Source: Sedimentisphaerales bacterium
GTDB taxonomy: Bacteria; Planctomycetota; Phycisphaerae; Sedimentisphaerales; Anaerobacaceae
Direction: 5' to 3'
DNA length: 64,000 nt
Assembly: GCA_016931715.1 (NCBI GenBank)
Contig: JAFGEF010000030.1
Coordinates: 18,041 to 82,040 of the forward strand
Part shown: positions 29,518 through 37,463 of the stretch, piece after piece
Layout of the letters: every line of letters starts with the position of its first letter
How positions within the stretch are numbered: the first letter of the stretch is position 1
Made by a program: the position numbers and the translations under genes
Notes under the pieces: model-generated
The model's database searches: none
Told to the model about the DNA's origin: nothing
Seen by the model: only the letters and a program-made list of their open reading frames with translations

Positions 29518-29543
29518 GTTTAGACTCCGTCCCCGTAAGCTGC
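29518..29543 (-). promoter_or_regulatory. Motif shared upstream of both polysaccharide operons, copy A
   Basis: On the minus strand the site contains ACGGGGACGGAGTCTAAAC preceded by GCAGC and two other bases. It begins 93 nt upstream of the GTG of the first operon's first gene. A near-identical site lies 92 nt upstream of the second operon (53129-53154). It may be a transcription-factor site or part of a non-vegetative promoter, or alternatively a fragment of a dispersed REP-like repeat. The rest of the 829-nt gap 29426-30254 is AT-rich and non-coding apart from the tRNA remnants. Confidence 0.5.
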
Positions 29544-30076
29544 TCGCAGAAATTGCTACACTTTCCGATAATACAGCTCCAAATAGACATTCGCTGATGG
29601 GTTTTAAAATAATCAAGCGCATTCAGACTTTTTATATAGGCGAAATTGTACCCCAAGATGAATTTTCCTTCTCACCAAAACCCCATCGATTTTATTATTA
29701 ATCAACATGATACTATATTTTACCTATTTTGTCAACGAATAAATATACGCGACTATACGTTTTGGCATACTATATGCGGAAAACATCTGGTGAATATTAT
29801 ACCGATTTTTCTAACAATAACACCATAATGTTTAAAAAAATCGAAAAAGATTATTTCTTCGGATGTGCCTAAAATGCCTAATTCTCAAAGAAATAGATGA
29901 ACGAGAAGTTTCAATTGCTCTCATCAAAAATAAGAATTTTGTTTTTGACAGGATTTTATTTAAAGCATGGGACATTTATAGGACCATTCACTACTGAAAA
30001 ATCTCTTAGCTTACAACTTACAAAGTTTTTAAAATATTTCCTCGCAAGATCGTTAAGCCACATGATTACACCATAG

Positions 30077-30115
30077 GCGTCCACAGCTCAATTATACAGA
30101 GCAGCGGATTTCTAA
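30077..30115 (+). pseudogene. Decayed 5' half of a tRNA-Arg gene
   Basis: The segment starting GCGTCC and running through CAGCTCA, AGAGCA and CGGATTTCTA matches the first 40 nt of the intact tRNA-Arg(UCU) located 178 nt downstream on the same strand. The D-loop has changed (GCTGG replaced by ATTAT) and the match stops just after the anticodon, so no cloverleaf can form. It is therefore a remnant of a tandem tRNA duplication or of an integration event. Confidence 0.65.
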
Positions 30116-30205
30116 AATTTCTTTAAATCATTAATATTTTGCAAGTTATTCTGAATTTCTGAAGTCATTAAATGATCCAAATGTCAATGAAATAATGAAA
30201 GATGA

Positions 30206-30235
30206 TTGACAGATTTACCTGGAAGCAGCTATAAT
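30206..30235 (+). promoter_or_regulatory. Consensus vegetative promoter for tRNA-Arg
   Basis: TTGACA at 30206-30211 and TATAAT at 30230-30235 are both perfect consensus hexamers, spaced by 18 nt. Transcription would begin near 30242, about 13 nt before the mature tRNA 5' end. This shows the organism's housekeeping sigma factor follows the usual consensus. Confidence 0.85.
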
Positions 30236-30254
30236 ACAAAGGTTTAGACTATAA

Positions 30255-30328
30255 GCGCCCGTAGCTCAGCTGGATAGAGCAACGGATTTCTAATCCGTAG
30301 GTCAGAGGTCCGAATCCTCTCGGGCGTA
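30255..30328 (+). tRNA. tRNA-Arg (anticodon UCU)
   Basis: A complete cloverleaf is visible. The acceptor GCGCCCG pairs with CGGGCGT (a G-T at the end), the D-arm is GCTC with GAGC, the anticodon stem is ACGGA with TCCGT and the loop is TTTCTAA with TCT as anticodon, and the T-stem is AGAGG with CCTCT. Discriminator base A; CCA is not encoded. It reads AGA codons. The T-loop is TCCGAAT, with C at position 55 instead of the near-universal T. The gene has its own consensus promoter. Confidence 0.95.
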
Positions 30329-30613
30329 TTTAATTTTGAACGTGTGCCAGTTCTGAAACATTCCGATTCCCAAAAAAGTCAGATTTTTTGTAAGCTGGTC
30401 TGTAATCGCTGCCCGCGGCAAATTATGCCGCCAAAAGGCCCAAAAATAATAAAAAATATAAAAATCAAACACTATCACTATAAATAAGGCATATGCCAAT
30501 ACCGAAATGTTGACTAAAAAATACAAAAAAAATAAAAATTATCTTAAAAAAGCTATTTTTTTCGAAATTCGGCGATAGAATTTATAAATAAAAAAGATTG
30601 GTGAATTTAAGGA

Positions 30614-30838
30614 TTCTGCAAAATTGAAGTTAGGCATACTTTAAGAAAGAAAAAATTGCTTGTGTTTTTGTCATTGTGAGCCGTCCGGAAGACGGCGCGG
30701 CAATCCAAACCGTATGATTTAGATTGCTTCGTCGCTGCGCTCCTCGCAATGACATAAGCAAAGCGGCAAATTGTATGAAGAAAATCTTTTAAACCGATTT
30801 TCTTCATACAATATATGTCTTACTTCGATTTTGCAGAA
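30614..30838. repeat. Three-way palindromic repeat element, copy 2
   Basis: The terminal inverted repeats are 30614-30638 and 30814-30838 (25 nt each, with one mismatch and two G-T pairs). The right inner hairpin is a perfect 16-bp stem, 30771-30786 with 30796-30811. The left inner arm holds a REP-like unit (30670-30753). It shares the arms TGCAAAA, GGCATACTTT and GAAAGAAAAAATT, and a right-arm GATTTTCTT, with copy 1 at 24436-24611, while the outer stem sequence differs but remains paired. It lies just upstream of the lipoprotein gene; the 539-nt gap 30329-30867 has no other feature. Confidence 0.75.
30670..30753. repeat. REP-like unit with GTCATTGyGAG ends
   Basis: GTCATTGTGAG (30670-30680) and CTCGCAATGAC (30743-30753) form the ends. 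Between them are a CCGTC/GACGG hairpin and a GCAATC/GATTGC pair. The same GTCATTGCG ends bound the larger nested element at 42039-42287, and a related GTCATTCTGAG stretch occurs at 35786. Similar sequences are scattered through many bacterial draft genomes. It sits inside the left arm of three-way element copy 2. Confidence 0.75.
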
Positions 30839-30867
30839 CTCATATTGTTTTTTAAAAGGAGAAAAAA

Positions 30868-31293
30868 GTGAAAACACATGGTTTAATCCCGGTTTTATGT
30901 ATTTTTGTGTCAATGTTCCTTTTGAACGGCTGCGGCGGCAAAAAATATGCGGATGCTAAAAAAGTTACTAATGATTATATCAATGCTATGGACGAGATGG
31001 CGACAAAACTCGATAAAGCAGCCAATGCCGGTGATGTTGCCGAAGCTATAAACCGTTATACCGACAAAATGGAAAAGCTCTTACCGAAAATGAAAGAGAT
31101 AAAGGACAAATACCCTGAACTAAATAACACGAATAATTACCCGGAAGAACTTAAGGATTTGCAGGAGAAGGCAACAGCAACAAGCAAAAAGTATGCAAGC
31201 TCTATGATGAAGATGATGAGTTATATGAATGATCCGCAAGTCCAAAAAGCTCAGGAACACATGACACAAATGATGATGAAATATCAGGAGTAA
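30868..31293 (+). CDS. Small helical lipoprotein, unknown function
   Basis: A 141-residue exported lipoprotein. The leader ends in the lipobox LLNGC, with the modified Cys at about residue 23. The mature part is charged and predicted helical, with a possible coiled-coil over residues 60-125 and a Met-rich C-terminus (SSMMKMMSYM, MTQMMMK). The start is GTG with AAAGGAG eight nt upstream. I do not recognise a family. The gene stands alone, ending before a clear rho-independent terminator at 31387. A role in the envelope is inferred from the lipobox only. Confidence 0.8.
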   Translation: MKTHGLIPVLCIFVSMFLLNGCGGKKYADAKKVTNDYINAMDEMATKLDKAANAGDVAEAINRYTDKMEKLLPKMKEIKDKYPELNNTNNYPEELKDLQEKATATSKKYASSMMKMMSYMNDPQVQKAQEHMTQMMMKYQE

Positions 31294-31386
31294 AAACATC
31301 AGTTAGATTTGGCGATTTAACCTCTTGCCATGTTATTGCATTATACGGTATGAAATACTATGTTCTGAACCGATAAAATTGTCCTC

Positions 31387-31442
31387 AAGCCCCTGTGATA
31401 TATCTCGCTTTTTCCTCTCCCTCCGCACGCAGGGGCTTTTTT
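31387..31442 (+). terminator. Rho-independent terminator after the lipoprotein gene
   Basis: AAGCCCCTG pairs with CAGGGGCTT over a 33-nt loop and is followed by a run of six T. It lies 94 nt after the lipoprotein stop and fits a plus-strand terminator. Confidence 0.75.
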
Positions 31443-31576
31443 AACAAATAATAGTTATCACACTTGACGATATGCCTAAAATCTTTGCAATCTAAGTATT
31501 TAAAGTGAATACCCGATAGCTCTATTGTCGATAAACAAGAAAGGAAGAGTTACAAGTTGCTTTTATATAACGACTT

Positions 31577-31651
31577 GGCCGGTCATGGTTTGATCTTTCA
31601 AGCCCACCCTAACTCTCGGTCCAAAATATGTTAATGGCCGGCCATTTTTTT
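31577..31651 (+). terminator. Hairpin with T-run, possible end of a small RNA
   Basis: GGCCGGTCAT (31577) pairs with ATGGCCGGCC (31634) with one G-T, followed by TTTTTTT. The loop is about 47 nt. No open reading frame precedes it between the 31387 terminator and here, so it could close an independent small RNA that starts near 31510. No known RNA family is recognised. Confidence 0.4.
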
Positions 31652-31797
31652 CAAGATAGTTACAATTTTTATTATTATCAATACATACGATACATTAGAA
31701 GAATATTTTTCCTTTTTAAAGCAATACCAATAGCCTCAGAAACGTCTAACAAATGTTGATTTTATATAAAGTAGTCATCTGTACAGGAGGTTACACA

Positions 31798-32246
31798 GTG
31801 AAAAAATTCATTTTTTGTATTATTTTTACCGTGGCAGCCTGTGCGGGAACATTTATGGTTTTAGCGCAAACCAACAGAGGCGGCAGGTCCGGCAGGATAC
31901 AGGCGCCAACCGCCAGAAGCAGCCGTAATGTACAAAACTTCAGCCGAAGCCCTTCAAGACAAACTTTTTTCACTGAAAGCAGCTTGTCTGGATGGGAGAT
32001 AGATCAGGAATTTTCTTCTGATTTATTCACTTTTGTACGAGTTATATATAGCTCCTCAGGTGGAATCCGCATTATATAGCTATTAATGACAACAATGACA
32101 GGATAATGGTTCTTATGAGTCTGAACACCGACACAGGAGACGGATGGGAACGTGAAGGCGAAAATGAATGGTTTTTCCATACTTTCTCCGAGTCACAGGC
32201 ATACCCATTGGGAATAAATGTCTTATTTTTTATTATGACACATTAA
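31798..32246 (+). pseudogene. DUF4159-family secreted protein, disrupted by a frameshift
   Basis: The GTG at 31798 has a strong AGGAGG site. Translation gives a signal peptide (about 25 residues ending in VLAQ), a Gly/Arg/Ser-rich linker and then FTFVRVIYSSSGG before an early stop near 32079. In the +1 frame the protein continues WNPHYIAIND, NTDTGDGWEREGENEW, YPLGINVLFFIMTH and stops at 32246. These are the hallmarks of the DUF4159 domain. A small deletion around 32055-32062 therefore splits one gene of about 150 residues. It may be a real pseudogene or an assembly error; no neighbour compensates for it. Confidence 0.75.
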
Positions 32247-32256
32247 AAGGAATATT

Positions 32257-32964
32257 TTAGTAAGTTCGCCACAGGTCCCTTACAATCTCTTGCGCCTCAA
32301 GATGCCCGACGCTCCAGTCAAAATAAAGTATATTGCTGCCCCTTGCATGGCGATTAAGGGGAACTCGCCTGGTTGTACTTAAAGTGCCGTCGGCTAAATA
32401 TGCCAAATCAGATTGCTGGCGAACGTCACAGGATTCAACTTCCTGCTGTGCTGCGTTGGTAATAATCGGTATCCAACTGCCATCTTCATAGTCAGTAAGG
32501 TATATCGACTTTGACGTATGTTTTAACGTCGTTATCTTAGTCGGCGTTCCAAGCTGATAACCTGTCGTATCCTTTGCATTCGTAAATCCCCAGCCATTAA
32601 TTACATAACAAATCGTCTGCTGCTTATTGGGATAACCCGGACAGCGATAGATTTTGACATTGCGATAATCATTGTCAATAGGCTTTTGAGAAAGGTACGG
32701 CATGAAAGACTCGAACCATGGCGGATCAGTCTGGGCATATATAAGGCCTCGAGGCACTAAATAGTCATTGCTCTCGGCATACATATTTGCCCCTACGCCT
32801 ATCTGACGCAGGTTGCTTTGACAGGTAACCTGATATGCCTGCTTACGTACTTTTTGCAGGGCCGGCATCAATATCCCTAACAAAACCGCGATAATCGCAA
32901 TAACCACAAGCAATTCTATCAAGGTAAAACCACATCTTTTTGATAAGTAAAATGACCGCTTCAT
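32257..32964 (-). CDS. Type II-secretion-type prepilin (DUF1559-like, N-methylation leader)
   Basis: A 235-residue prepilin-like protein. The leader ends CGFTLIELLVVIAIIAVLLG, where prepilin peptidase cuts after Gly and methylates Phe, with Glu at +5. After the helix comes the ALQKVRKQAYQVTCQSNLRQIG segment typical of the planctomycete/Verrucomicrobia DUF1559/H-x9-DG families. The end has RHARGSNILYFDWSVGH, close to the H-x9-DG motif with W in place of G. The ATG has AAGGAGG upstream. These proteins occur in many copies per genome in this phylum; the exact role is unclear. Confidence 0.9.
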   Translation of the reverse strand: MKRSFYLSKRCGFTLIELLVVIAIIAVLLGILMPALQKVRKQAYQVTCQSNLRQIGVGANMYAESNDYLVPRGLIYAQTDPPWFESFMPYLSQKPIDNDYRNVKIYRCPGYPNKQQTICYVINGWGFTNAKDTTGYQLGTPTKITTLKHTSKSIYLTDYEDGSWIPIITNAAQQEVESCDVRQQSDLAYLADGTLSTTRRVPLNRHARGSNILYFDWSVGHLEAQEIVRDLWRTY

Positions 32965-33171
32965 AATCAGCCTCCTTAAAGCTAAAACAACAAAATGAAC
33001 TCAAATCATTTTATAATCAAAATTAATTATTCATTATATTAGTATTATACCAAAAAAAACACATAAAAAAACTTTTTTAAAAATTTATTCATTTTGAATT
33101 CATCAATATGCTTTAGATTGTACTCTTTAAGAGAATTCTGAATTGCTTTACGTTTGTGCATGGCTCTTTAT

Positions 33172-33624
33172 TCATTTCCAGCGTGTACGCCTCATGCTTG
33201 CTGTTAAACACAGAAACTCCGCCGGATTATCTTCTGTGCCAATCTCGTCTTTCCACCACAAGCCGTACCTGTCATCAGATGTATGTTTCGGAGCATAAAC
33301 ATCATAAGGTTTTGCGCCAACATATAAACCACATTTTCCTAAAGACATGGAAAAATAAGGGAATATAAAAAAAGGGCTGCGCAGCACAAAAGAAGGCTTA
33401 TCGCCCTGCCAGGCATTCTGGCCCCATTTATCAACAGGTGTTACAAGTTTTCCCCAAAGAATTGAAAGTTTAATTCCAAAACCGTCCGGCTGATAATTTT
33501 TATCATCACTGTCATACCATAATCCATGTTCGTGACTGCCTATATGAAAGTCAAGACCTCCGACCTTCGGAACAGAAGAGCAGCCTGCGCAAAACAAAAT
33601 TAAATAGAAAATTAAGTATTTCAT
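33172..33624 (-). CDS. Small lipoprotein, unknown function
   Basis: A 150-residue protein with a short leader and lipobox FCAGC (Cys at about residue 15). The mature region is rich in aromatic residues and contains GFGIKLSILWGKLVTPVDKWGQ, then PFFIFPYFSMSLGKCGLYVGAKPYDVY, and a basic C-terminus. I do not recognise the family. It starts 49 nt downstream of pheT's stop on the same strand, so it could be read from the pheT transcript, although no functional link is evident. The region between it and the prepilin gene (32965-33171) is non-coding. Confidence 0.7.
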   Translation of the reverse strand: MKYLIFYLILFCAGCSSVPKVGGLDFHIGSHEHGLWYDSDDKNYQPDGFGIKLSILWGKLVTPVDKWGQNAWQGDKPSFVLRSPFFIFPYFSMSLGKCGLYVGAKPYDVYAPKHTSDDRYGLWWKDEIGTEDNPAEFLCLTASMRRTRWK

Positions 33625-33673
33625 TCATTCATAAACCTAAACCTGAGTATCAAAATCCCCGAATCAAAATGAT

Positions 33674-35689
33674 TTAGGAATCACGCAGGACTGCTGCAAC
33701 AGACTCAGCGAGGCTTTGAACAATTTCTTTCTGGAAAGCATCGACAGTTTCATGAGTTAGCGTGCCGTCCTCATCTCTGAATTGCAGTGACAATGTAACG
33801 CTTTTCCTGTCTGAAGGTATGCCTTTACCCCGATAAATGTCAGTGAAATTTACCTGCTCAAGTTCCAAAGAAGCCTTTTTCTGTACAGCCTTTACAATTT
33901 CAGACCAGGGAACTTGCTCATCGACTATAATAGATAAATCTCTCTGTATCGCCGGAAATCTGGGAATCGGTTTTACTTTCAACAGGCCCCTGTCCAATTG
34001 CAGCAAAAATTCAAAATCAATTTCAGCGGCGCAGGAAGTGATTTCCTTGAAATCGAATTTCTCTTTTATGCTTGAACCAGCCACTCCTGCTGTACCTATC
34101 GTTTGTGAATTAACCATAATCTGAGCGCCGGTCTGTGCCCATTTCAAATCCGCCGGTTTGAATTCAACATTCGCATCCCTGCTGATATTTCTTATGAGCC
34201 CTTCTATCACACCTGATAACTCGCGCAAATCTCCATCGCAAACCAAAGCGAGCTTCGTTTTCTCAACAGGCAATCCGTCACTCTTACCGGCAACAGGGAC
34301 AAAAGTACCGGCAATTTCAAATATCCTGCATGGCAGATTTTTTGCATTTACGTTTGTCTGTAGAACGCCCATCAGAGAGCCTATAAGCGTTTGACGAAGC
34401 ATATTAGCGCTTTTCCTCGATTCGTCTTTGACTGAAAGAAAAGCGGCATCAGGCTCATTGAAAAGCCCTGCAACGGAATTATCGGTAAAGCTCACGTTTA
34501 TCGTCTCGTAAAAACCGCAGGCGTTCAGATATGTCACGACTGAATCGGTCAGCTTTTGCCTGGCATTGACTGGAGTCACTTCTATTTGGATTTTTTTCTC
34601 GGTGTGTACTTTATGATAGCCATACACCCTTGCGATTTCTTCGATTAAGTCAACTTCGCGATCGACATCGCTGCGCCACGAAGGAACTGTACATGCTGCC
34701 GTATCGTTTTCAAGTCTTGGCTCGAACTTCAGCGCGCCAAGAATTCTTAAAACGTCTTCACGAGGAATTTCGATTCCAAGGAGTTTCTTTAAGCGTGCCA
34801 GCCGCATATTTACTTTTAGAACAGGCTGTTTCTTCGGATATACATCGACAACACCTCTGGCAACTTTTCCGCCCGCCAATTGAGTTATCAACTGACATGT
34901 TCGCTGCGAAGCCCAGTCAACTTTTTCGATATCGACTATGCGTGCGAACCTGAAAGATGCTTCTGACGGCAGGCTCAATTTTCGCGCGGTTGTACGAACG
35001 ATAACCGGGTCGAACCATGCATCTTCCAGCAAAATTTTTGTCGTAGATCCATCAACCTCGCTCGCAAGTCCGCCCATCACGCCTGCAATAGCAACGGGAC
35101 TTTCTGCATCCGCAATTACCAGCATATCGGGATTCAAGTCGCACTTCGAGCCGTCTATGCTTACTATACGCTCACCGGCAATGGCTTTACGCACAATGAT
35201 TTTTCCCTGTTTCAATTTATCATAATCGAAAGCGTGCGGGGGCTGGCCTGTTTCCAACATCGCGTAATTGGTCGCATCGACAACATTATTAACGCTCCGC
35301 ATTCCCGCCGCTTCGAGCCTCCTGACAATCCAGTCGGGAGATGGACCAATTTTTACTCCTTCGACAATCCGGGCGGTATATCTGCCGCATAATTCAGGCT
35401 CCCGAATTTCAACAGAAGCCAGTTTCGTGACGTCCGTGCCGGATTCATCCAGCTTTACGGCGGGGATTTTCAACTCTTTCCCGGTCGATACTGCAAGCTC
35501 GCGCGCAACCCCGATATAACCAAGACAATCGCCGCGATTGCTGGTTACTTCAATATCAACAACGGTATCGTCATCGAGCTTTTCGATTCCCTCGCAGGGA
35601 AAACCTAAATCGCTGAGTATTTCAGCTATTTGTTCCGCACTAAGACCTGTCTCGATATAATCATTCAGCCAATTTAAAGATATTTTCAT
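33674..35689 (-). CDS. pheT: Phenylalanine-tRNA ligase beta subunit, short form
   Basis: The beta subunit of the alpha2-beta2 PheRS that charges tRNA-Phe. The 671 residues are clearly shorter than the roughly 795 of E. coli. The N-terminal B1 start (MKISLNWLNDYI) runs directly into DDTVVDIEVTSNRGDCLGYIGVARE at residue 45, so the inserted EMAP/tRNA-binding domain is absent. The editing B3/B4 region (AMLETGQPPHAFDYDKL; EASFRFARIVD), B5 (central), and the C-terminal anticodon-binding FDX-ACB domain (PRFPAIQRDLSIIVDE to the end) are present. pheS is not adjacent in the window. The ATG at 35689 is the only sensible start. Confidence 0.95.
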   Translation of the reverse strand: MKISLNWLNDYIETGLSAEQIAEILSDLGFPCEGIEKLDDDTVVDIEVTSNRGDCLGYIGVARELAVSTGKELKIPAVKLDESGTDVTKLASVEIREPELCGRYTARIVEGVKIGPSPDWIVRRLEAAGMRSVNNVVDATNYAMLETGQPPHAFDYDKLKQGKIIVRKAIAGERIVSIDGSKCDLNPDMLVIADAESPVAIAGVMGGLASEVDGSTTKILLEDAWFDPVIVRTTARKLSLPSEASFRFARIVDIEKVDWASQRTCQLITQLAGGKVARGVVDVYPKKQPVLKVNMRLARLKKLLGIEIPREDVLRILGALKFEPRLENDTAACTVPSWRSDVDREVDLIEEIARVYGYHKVHTEKKIQIEVTPVNARQKLTDSVVTYLNACGFYETINVSFTDNSVAGLFNEPDAAFLSVKDESRKSANMLRQTLIGSLMGVLQTNVNAKNLPCRIFEIAGTFVPVAGKSDGLPVEKTKLALVCDGDLRELSGVIEGLIRNISRDANVEFKPADLKWAQTGAQIMVNSQTIGTAGVAGSSIKEKFDFKEITSCAAEIDFEFLLQLDRGLLKVKPIPRFPAIQRDLSIIVDEQVPWSEIVKAVQKKASLELEQVNFTDIYRGKGIPSDRKSVTLSLQFRDEDGTLTHETVDAFQKEIVQSLAESVAAVLRDS

Positions 35690-35785
35690 AATAAAAAACC
35701 AACCATTTTAAACACAGATTAACACTGTTTTTTTCTGACACGGATTAACACCTGATTTACACTGATTATTTAGTACCACGACTCT

Positions 35786-35811
35786 GTCATTCTGAGCCTG
35801 TCGAAGAATCT
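35786..35811. repeat. Dispersed GTCATTCTGAGCCTGTCGAAG-type repeat fragment
   Basis: The short element GTCATTCTGAG...GAAGAATCT resembles the ends of the REP-like units at 30670 and 42039. It is followed at 35850 by short ATTCTGTATTCTGT tandem words and preceded at 35710 by a CACAGATTAACAC type repeat, all of them familiar intergenic filler. It marks the start of the repeat-rich accessory stretch. Confidence 0.5.
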
Positions 35812-35934
35812 AATAAAAATGGAAACTTCAACTTCTCCTGTATTCTGTATTCTGTATTCTTATTTAATAAACCATCCACTACCTTACAATCCAAAAGTGT
35901 TATTGTCAATGATTTTGAACTTTCCAGCCTGAAA

Positions 35935-36099
35935 ATGGCTTTATATCAGGCAAAAATATCAATCGTACACAAAGCGGAAGAAGGAGGATACTGGGCGGAA
36001 ATCCCCGCTATTCCCGGCTGCGTTACCCAGGGCGATTCGTTTGAAGAGCTTCTTACTAATATTTACGAAGATGCCGAAGCATGTTTATCTGTAGATTAA
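35935..36099 (+). CDS. HicB-like antitoxin-domain protein, orphan
   Basis: A 54-residue open frame beginning MALYQAKISIVHKAEEGGYW, with IPAIPGCVTQGDSFEEL and IYEDAEACL after it. This is the HicB_lk/UPF0150 fold (partial RNase-H-like), where the EGGYWA and PGC-x-TQGD-S-x-EE motifs are diagnostic. It lacks the C-terminal DNA-binding region that full HicB proteins carry and has no HicA toxin beside it. The start ATG has no strong Shine-Dalgarno site. It is either a stand-alone member, common in this fold, or a remnant. Confidence 0.75.
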   Translation: MALYQAKISIVHKAEEGGYWAEIPAIPGCVTQGDSFEELLTNIYEDAEACLSVD

Positions 36100-36216
36100 G
36101 TTATAAAAAATATTTTTCCCGCAAAGACGCAAAGAAAAATCTGAATATTTAAATTGTAACGCACAACTTTAATTTCCCCCGTTAAGATTTTATCAACTTT
36201 CAAAGAATTTCGGTTC

Positions 36217-36759
36217 TCAATTTTTATAAGCCGTGAATACTGCTTCACGCCAACTTTTGACTAATGAAAGCAGAGACTCCAAACTTTTAGTATTTAACCA
36301 CAACATCTCTGCGGCTTTTATGCAAGGATACGAATCAGACTCTATTATTCCTACGGCTTGAAGTGTTGCAACGGTTTTTTTCCGACGACCAACCGCTGAC
36401 CAACTTTCCCATTCGTCGTGATGTTTGTAGTAATTTGCAAGAGCGTCACAGAGCTCTAAACTCGTAATTGTTTTCTCGGCTATTTTTTCACCATACCCTT
36501 TTAGTAAATGGTCTTTGGTTAGCCTGCTTTCAACTTTTGCAAATTGATTTATATCTGATACAGTTCCAGCAATATAAGTTTGCGCTGTCACAAAAGCAAT
36601 ACCCAGTAAGTTCTCTGCGTGTTCCAGAGCGTCTTCTCTTTCATACTCTTCCCGTGAATCATCTAAAATAATTTTCTCCAAATTTTTCAACGAGTCGGAT
36701 ATAGCCTGAAAAACTTGTCGAGTTGAAGACAGTCGCCAATCAATTTCATAAATATTCAA
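36217..36759 (-). CDS. Hypothetical helical protein
   Basis: A 180-residue protein of unknown family, all-helical in composition, with no signal peptide or membrane segment. Features include LENAENLLGIAF-like helices (EHAENLLGIAF), LCDALANYYKHHDEWESW near residue 110 and RRKKTVATLQ. The Tyr-Lys-His-His-x-Glu-Trp stretch is the most distinctive. The TTG start at 36759 has GGAGA eight nt upstream. It is flanked by AT-rich spacers of 117 and 352 nt that show no gene. It is possibly part of an accessory or defence module, but that is only context. Confidence 0.6.
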   Translation of the reverse strand: MNIYEIDWRLSSTRQVFQAISDSLKNLEKIILDDSREEYEREDALEHAENLLGIAFVTAQTYIAGTVSDINQFAKVESRLTKDHLLKGYGEKIAEKTITSLELCDALANYYKHHDEWESWSAVGRRKKTVATLQAVGIIESDSYPCIKAAEMLWLNTKSLESLLSLVKSWREAVFTAYKN

Positions 36760-37111
36760 TTGAAATTCTCCGTGTGTTTTTCAAGATTTATGTTTTGTAA
36801 AAAAACACCCAACACTATTTATATTGATCCATATAAAAATCCTAATACCGTTTATATCAATTTATAAGATACCTTTTCAATAATTTTCTTTACGGTCTTA
36901 ATATTTACGACGTCAAGCTATGGTGTCAAAAAGGCATTTTTATTCATATATGGAAATATAATATCACATAATCTTTTTTGTGACACATATTTATTAAGCT
37001 TATTTTATATTTTCTGGATATCTAATTATGAACACTATATATAATCGTATGTTAATGGAATGCATGAGGTATATTCGTATTTCTTGAGCCACTTATTTAA
37101 CATTGAAATTT

Positions 37112-37339
37112 TTATTTTTTTATTATATATCCCTCATCTTTGATCATTTGTGAAAGGCTGAACATTTTACGAAACTCAGTAGCAAATGAATCTCGCATCC
37201 CAACATCTCTACAAAATTGTACTGCATCATACTCTCTAAATTCATCAGCGTAAAACAGTGAAAGGAAATGAAACATTGTAGTTTTCTTATTTCGCTTCCC
37301 TGCTTCCTCAATTTTTAAAGCAATTTCTTCTGTTGTCAT
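37112..37339 (-). CDS. Small hypothetical protein
   Basis: A 75-residue soluble protein of unknown family. The ATG has TAGGAG at a good distance, which supports it as real. It is basic at the N-terminus (EEAGKRNKKTT) and has FLSLFYADEFREYDAVQFCRDVGM in the middle and MFSLSQMIKDEG near the end, suggesting a small helical domain. No partner gene overlaps it. The adjacent 352-nt gap 36760-37111 has nothing recognisable. Confidence 0.6.
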   Translation of the reverse strand: MTTEEIALKIEEAGKRNKKTTMFHFLSLFYADEFREYDAVQFCRDVGMRDSFATEFRKMFSLSQMIKDEGYIIKK

Positions 37340-37463
37340 CGCTATCTCCTAAAAGTTGACGACTATTAACTATGTATCATATTGTTTCCTTTTAGATGCT
37401 TACCCAAGAATGTTTCCTAAAGAAACGCTTGGCTTGTGAACACCTTTGGTAATTGTAAGATTA

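Noticed and set aside
29646..29828. 60-residue plus-strand frame in the gap before the first polysaccharide operon
   Set aside because: AT-rich, without a ribosome-binding site or recognisable protein features.
35820..35934. A HicA toxin gene before the HicB-like frame
   Set aside because: No frame here gives a HicA sequence; only short repeats are seen.
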